From the NCBI GenBank assembly GCA_041685645.1, contig JAWLFI010000116.1:1-8580 (forward strand): DNA of 8,580 bases, read 5' to 3'. Position numbers and translations under genes: made by a program. The stretch is from JAWLFI01 sp041685645 (GTDB taxonomy: Bacteria; Bacteroidota; Bacteroidia; Chitinophagales; Saprospiraceae). The notes under the pieces were generated by a model. The model was not told where the DNA came from. It did not search any database and was given only the letters and a program-made list of their open reading frames with translations. This document shows, in pieces, positions 6,284 to 8,580 of the stretch; the stretch's first letter is position 1, and every line of letters starts with the position of its first letter.

Positions 6284-7131
6284 TTCACTTTCGCCTTTAA
6301 TTCGTACTTCAAGCCCTCGTATTCCTTTAATACGACTTTTACCTTACCCACGGACAGCGGGGACTCTATCAAAACGGGGAGTTTGTTGGCATCATTTGTC
6401 ACCCATATATTCATTTCATCTCCCTCAGAAAACAATTCTCCCTCAATCAGTTCCGGTGAAAATTGGAGGACATCATATACGCCTAACTTTTTTATTTTTT
6501 TCTCGGGATCATGCGATCGATAGGTCAAAGCCAGGTCGTATTGCTCCTTCCCGAAGAACAAGTCAACCGGAATTTCATACCCCACTTGAGTATTTCCTCT
6601 CCACGGGCTAGAGCGGGCATAGTATATAATACTGACCAAATCATGCACACAGCGGTCAATCTCAGATTTTGTCGTATTCAAAGGATCTTCTCTCTTCTTC
6701 GCTCTTCTTGTCCAGGCAATGTTATTCGATCGGTCGTATTCTACTTCTTCGTACTTTTGATAATTGCCTTCGTGAACATCTCGAATCGAAAGGAAGGGCA
6801 AAAAGGTTTCCTTGTCGATAAAAGATTCATATCTGTTATCAACATTGAAAAACCAATCGTAAGAGGAATAAGAACTCCCGTCACAAACCAAATGGTAGCC
6901 TTTGTGATTCTCTTCTACACTAAAAGTAACTTCGCCGGCAGATACCCACAAAAAGCCCCAGTTGTAATATACCACATAGGTCACTTTCTCTCCAGACTGA
7001 AAACACTGTTCCTTTTCAGAGCACTCGAGATTTTCATCTGAATCATACGCTACTGGATCTAATGTGTCCTGCCCCCTTAAGCAGGAGCATACCAGGAGCG
7101 CCAAAATGAGAATACTTGAATATCTGTACAT
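6280..7131 (-). CDS. DUF3108 domain-containing exported protein
   Basis: A 283-residue exported protein of unknown function. An N-terminal signal sequence (about 5-20) ends in LLVCSCLRGQD. Two readings are possible: lipoprotein processing at Cys17 (VCSC is a poor lipobox) or cleavage by signal peptidase I before Gln21, as is common in this phylum. The mature part has the DUF3108 opening FQSGEKVTYVVYYNWGF (44-60) with the following GEVTF, a middle region with CVHDLVSIIYYAR (161-173), and a beta-rich C-terminal half, suggesting an extended beta-sheet fold in the periplasm or at the outer membrane. It is the first gene of a pair with the DUF4230 gene (ATGA overlap) and diverges from ruvC across 104 bp. 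Family assignment is from recognised motifs. Confidence 0.88.
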   Translation of the reverse strand: MYRYSSILILALLVCSCLRGQDTLDPVAYDSDENLECSEKEQCFQSGEKVTYVVYYNWGFLWVSAGEVTFSVEENHKGYHLVCDGSSYSSYDWFFNVDNRYESFIDKETFLPFLSIRDVHEGNYQKYEEVEYDRSNNIAWTRRAKKREDPLNTTKSEIDRCVHDLVSIIYYARSSPWRGNTQVGYEIPVDLFFGKEQYDLALTYRSHDPEKKIKKLGVYDVLQFSPELIEGELFSEGDEMNIWVTNDANKLPVLIESPLSVGKVKVVLKEYEGLKYELKAKVK

Positions 7132-7235
7132 TTTCTTATAGATTATAGTCGTATAACGAAAAGATACAGACCTTTTGGTATATTACCATCTGAGCCATAC
7201 TCAATAAGTTATTATTTATCATAATTTTGAACTCT
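7132..7235. promoter_or_regulatory. divergent intergenic region between the DUF3108 gene and ruvC
   Basis: This 104-bp AT-rich stretch should hold promoters in both directions. Towards ruvC, TAATTTTG (7222-7229) matches TAnnTTTG and ends only six bases before the ATG, but no TTG is properly placed upstream. Towards the DUF3108 gene, TATCTTTT (7166-7159, minus strand) has one mismatch to the -7 box and also lacks a good -33 box. A short inverted repeat AATAA-G-TTATT lies at 7203-7213, where the ruvC -33 element would be expected, and could be an operator; with five-base arms in AT-rich DNA it may be chance. Confidence 0.4.
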
Positions 7236-7787
7236 ATGAAAAAGGTGCAAATTTTAGGTATCGATCCCGGAACAAATTTTATGGGTTACGCTGTAATCTC
7301 GGCAATGGAGGATGAAATTACTTGTCTGAGGTGGGGCGTTTTAAAGATGAAAAAGTACAACACCCAACAAGAAAAACTGAAACATATTTTTCAACGAATC
7401 AGAGAACTCATCAAGTCATACCGACCGGAACACATGGCGATAGAGGCTCCTTTTTTTGGTAAAAATGTGCAATCTATGCTAAAATTGGGACGTGCTCAGG
7501 GGGTCGCAATCGCAGCAGCGATGACTGCTGATGTACCCGTATCTGAATACAGTCCGAAAAAGATTAAGCTTTCCGTTACGGGAAATGGAAATGCCTCTAA
7601 GGAACAAGTCCAGGGTATGCTATTTCAATTGGTAAAAATGGATAAAGAAAAACAAACGCTTGATGCATCAGATGCTCTAGCCACTGCTGTTTGTCACTAT
7701 TACCAGTCCAAATCAGCCATTCCGGGGTTCAGCAAGTATGGTAATTGGGGAGACTTCATAAAAGAAAACCCCGATAGAGTAAAATAA
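7236..7787 (+). CDS. ruvC: crossover junction endodeoxyribonuclease RuvC
   Basis: The Holliday-junction resolvase of homologous recombination, acting as a dimer that cuts four-way junctions moved by RuvAB. The 183-residue protein carries the full acidic catalytic set: Asp10 in LGIDPGTNFMGY, Glu70 in AIEAPFFGKN, and Asp143 and Asp146 in DASDALATAVCHY. Basic and Gly/Asn-rich segments near 106-122 (SPKKIKL, TGNGNASKEQV) match the DNA-contacting region. Length is slightly above the roughly 173 residues of E. coli RuvC because of a C-terminal tail. ATG 7236 is preferred to the TTG at 7227, since the latter falls in a TAnnTTTG promoter element and the ATG directly precedes the conserved KKVQILGIDPG start. 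Its stop codon abuts that of the convergent HIT gene with no spacer. RuvA and RuvB are not in the window. Confidence 0.95.
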   Translation: MKKVQILGIDPGTNFMGYAVISAMEDEITCLRWGVLKMKKYNTQQEKLKHIFQRIRELIKSYRPEHMAIEAPFFGKNVQSMLKLGRAQGVAIAAAMTADVPVSEYSPKKIKLSVTGNGNASKEQVQGMLFQLVKMDKEKQTLDASDALATAVCHYYQSKSAIPGFSKYGNWGDFIKENPDRVK

Positions 7788-8183
7788 CTAAGAAATATTT
7801 GCCCGGATTTCAGAGGCTAACTCACTTAATTCGTCCTCTGTCATTTTTATCGACTCTTTCCCAAACTGTATATCGCTGATCTTATTGATTGGAATCAAGT
7901 GTAAATGTGCATGAGGCACTTCTAATCCCAATACTGCTAAGCCCACCCGCTTGCAGTCTACGACCTGCTCTATCCCGGCTGCCACTTTTTTGGCAAAAGG
8001 CAACATTCCGGACAATTCATCCTCGCGAAGATCGAAAAAATAATCCTCTTCGCGTTTGGGAACCACTAATGCATGTCCTCTAGCCATCGGATGGATATCT
8101 AAAAACGAAAAGTACTGATCATCCTCCAAAAGCACATGAGCTGGCAGTTCTCCTTTAATGAGCTTGGTAAACAAGGTAGCCAT
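7788..8183 (-). CDS. HIT family protein (histidine triad nucleotide hydrolase)
   Basis: A cytoplasmic nucleotide-binding protein of the histidine-triad superfamily, probably hydrolysing nucleoside phosphoramidates or dinucleoside polyphosphates. The 131-residue protein shows the triad HAHLHLIP with His91, His93 and His95, preceded by the family's LDIHPMARGHALVVPKR (28-44). The N-terminal CxxC zinc pair of some HIT proteins is absent (it reads ATLFTKLIKGELP), which is common for this subgroup. ATG 8183 is chosen over TTG 8198: the TTG would overlap the greA coding end, while the ATG lies seven bases after the greA stop and gives the usual family N-terminus. It is most likely cotranscribed with greA. 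The physiological substrate cannot be told from the sequence. Confidence 0.92.
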   Translation of the reverse strand: MATLFTKLIKGELPAHVLLEDDQYFSFLDIHPMARGHALVVPKREEDYFFDLREDELSGMLPFAKKVAAGIEQVVDCKRVGLAVLGLEVPHAHLHLIPINKISDIQFGKESIKMTEDELSELASEIRANIS

Positions 8184-8190
8184 AATTATA

Positions 8191-8580
8191 CTATTCAATC
8201 GTAATTTTCACAACTTCAAATTCTCGCGGTCCTGCCGGAGTTTGAATTTCGGCCTTTTCTCCAACCTTTTTTCCCAGCAAACCTTTTCCTATAGGTGAAG
8301 TTACAGAAATTTTCTTTTCTTTCAAATTAGCCTCAGCCTCTGAAACGAGTTTATACTTCACTGTGTTACCTGATTTCACATCCTTAATTTCAGCCGTAGA
8401 CAAAACGCGTACTTGAGAAGTATCCAAATCCTTTTCGTCCAGTATTCTCGCATTACTCAATGTCTTCTCCAGCTCATTAATCTTTAACTCCAACATTCCC
8501 TGCGCATCCTTGGCTGCATCGTATTCGGCGTTTTCCGACAAATCCCCTTTTTCCCTTGCTTCTGCAATATCATCAGCTAC
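8191..8580 (-). CDS. greA: transcription elongation factor GreA (5' end outside the window)
   Basis: GreA rescues backtracked RNA polymerase by inserting its coiled coil into the secondary channel and stimulating cleavage of the transcript 3' end. The visible 129 residues run from inside the first helix of the coiled coil to the stop codon. The acidic tip is intact in AREKGDLSENAEYDAA, with the Asp and Glu equivalent to E. coli Asp41 and Glu44. The C-terminal FKBP-like domain follows, with SVTSPIGKGLLGKKVG and the ending EFEVVKITIE. Against the usual length of about 158 residues, some 28 N-terminal residues lie beyond the window edge. The frame stays open to base 8580, so an internal TTG at 8541 is not the start. 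The HIT gene follows after seven bases. Confidence 0.95.
   Translation of the reverse strand, partial: VADDIAEAREKGDLSENAEYDAAKDAQGMLELKINELEKTLSNARILDEKDLDTSQVRVLSTAEIKDVKSGNTVKYKLVSEAEANLKEKKISVTSPIGKGLLGKKVGEKAEIQTPAGPREFEVVKITIE

Noticed and set aside
6240..6611. 123-codon open frame on the plus strand opposite the DUF4230/DUF3108 junction.
   Set aside because: Antisense to two recognised genes, low-complexity composition and no recognisable motif.
6511..7041. 176-codon open frame on the plus strand opposite the DUF3108 gene.
   Set aside because: It lies wholly antisense to a clear family member, shows no domain and is probably a shadow of its codon use.
5657..7131. DUF3108-DUF4230 pair considered as a defence or toxin-antitoxin system.
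   Set aside because: Both are envelope proteins of recognised widespread families next to ruvC; there are no nuclease, NTPase or toxin motifs.
8191..8541. GreA starting at the TTG at 8541.
   Set aside because: The frame continues upstream to the window edge with conserved GreA sequence (AREKGD before the SENAEY motif), so the gene is truncated by the window and not short.

Overview
The window looks like an ordinary chromosomal stretch from a member of the Bacteroidota, possibly a Saprospiria-like lineage, though that finer placement is a guess. Three things point this way: the gene families (DUF4230, DUF3108 next to ruvC, a TonB-dependent receptor with a carboxypeptidase-like N-terminal domain and an AQ-type signal peptide), the near absence of Shine-Dalgarno sequences, and candidate promoters of the Bacteroidota type (TTTG or TTG about 20 bp before TAnnTTTG). 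Base composition looks uniform. I see no insertion sequence, tRNA, rRNA, CRISPR array or phage gene.

Layout. (1) 113-1525, plus strand: a phosphoglucomutase/phosphomannomutase family enzyme. (2) 1548-5559, minus strand, read from right to left: hemN (oxygen-independent coproporphyrinogen III oxidase), a 109-residue secreted Cys/His-rich protein, and a 746-residue TonB-dependent receptor of the CC-motif class that I associate with heavy metals. HemN and the Cys-rich gene each have their own good candidate promoter, so the last two genes probably form a separate two-gene unit. (3) 5657-7131, minus strand: a translationally coupled pair, DUF3108 then DUF4230, both envelope-associated and of unknown function. 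(4) 7236-7787, plus strand: ruvC, divergent from the DUF pair. (5) 7788-8580, minus strand: the 3' part of greA followed by a HIT-family hydrolase gene; the HIT stop codon touches the ruvC stop codon directly.

How the genes work together. Most of the window is housekeeping: sugar phosphate metabolism, haem synthesis, recombination and transcript cleavage. The one block that looks like a small accessory system is the Cys/His-rich secreted protein plus TonB-dependent receptor, which I read as a candidate outer-membrane metal (probably copper) handling pair, located next to an iron-sulfur enzyme of haem synthesis. The metal role is inferred from family resemblance and Cys/His content; the substrate is not shown by the sequence.

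No gap without a gene exceeds 300 bases. The longest, between the divergent DUF3108 gene and ruvC, is 104 bp. The first 112 bp before the mutase hold a possible -10-type element and no gene I can support.
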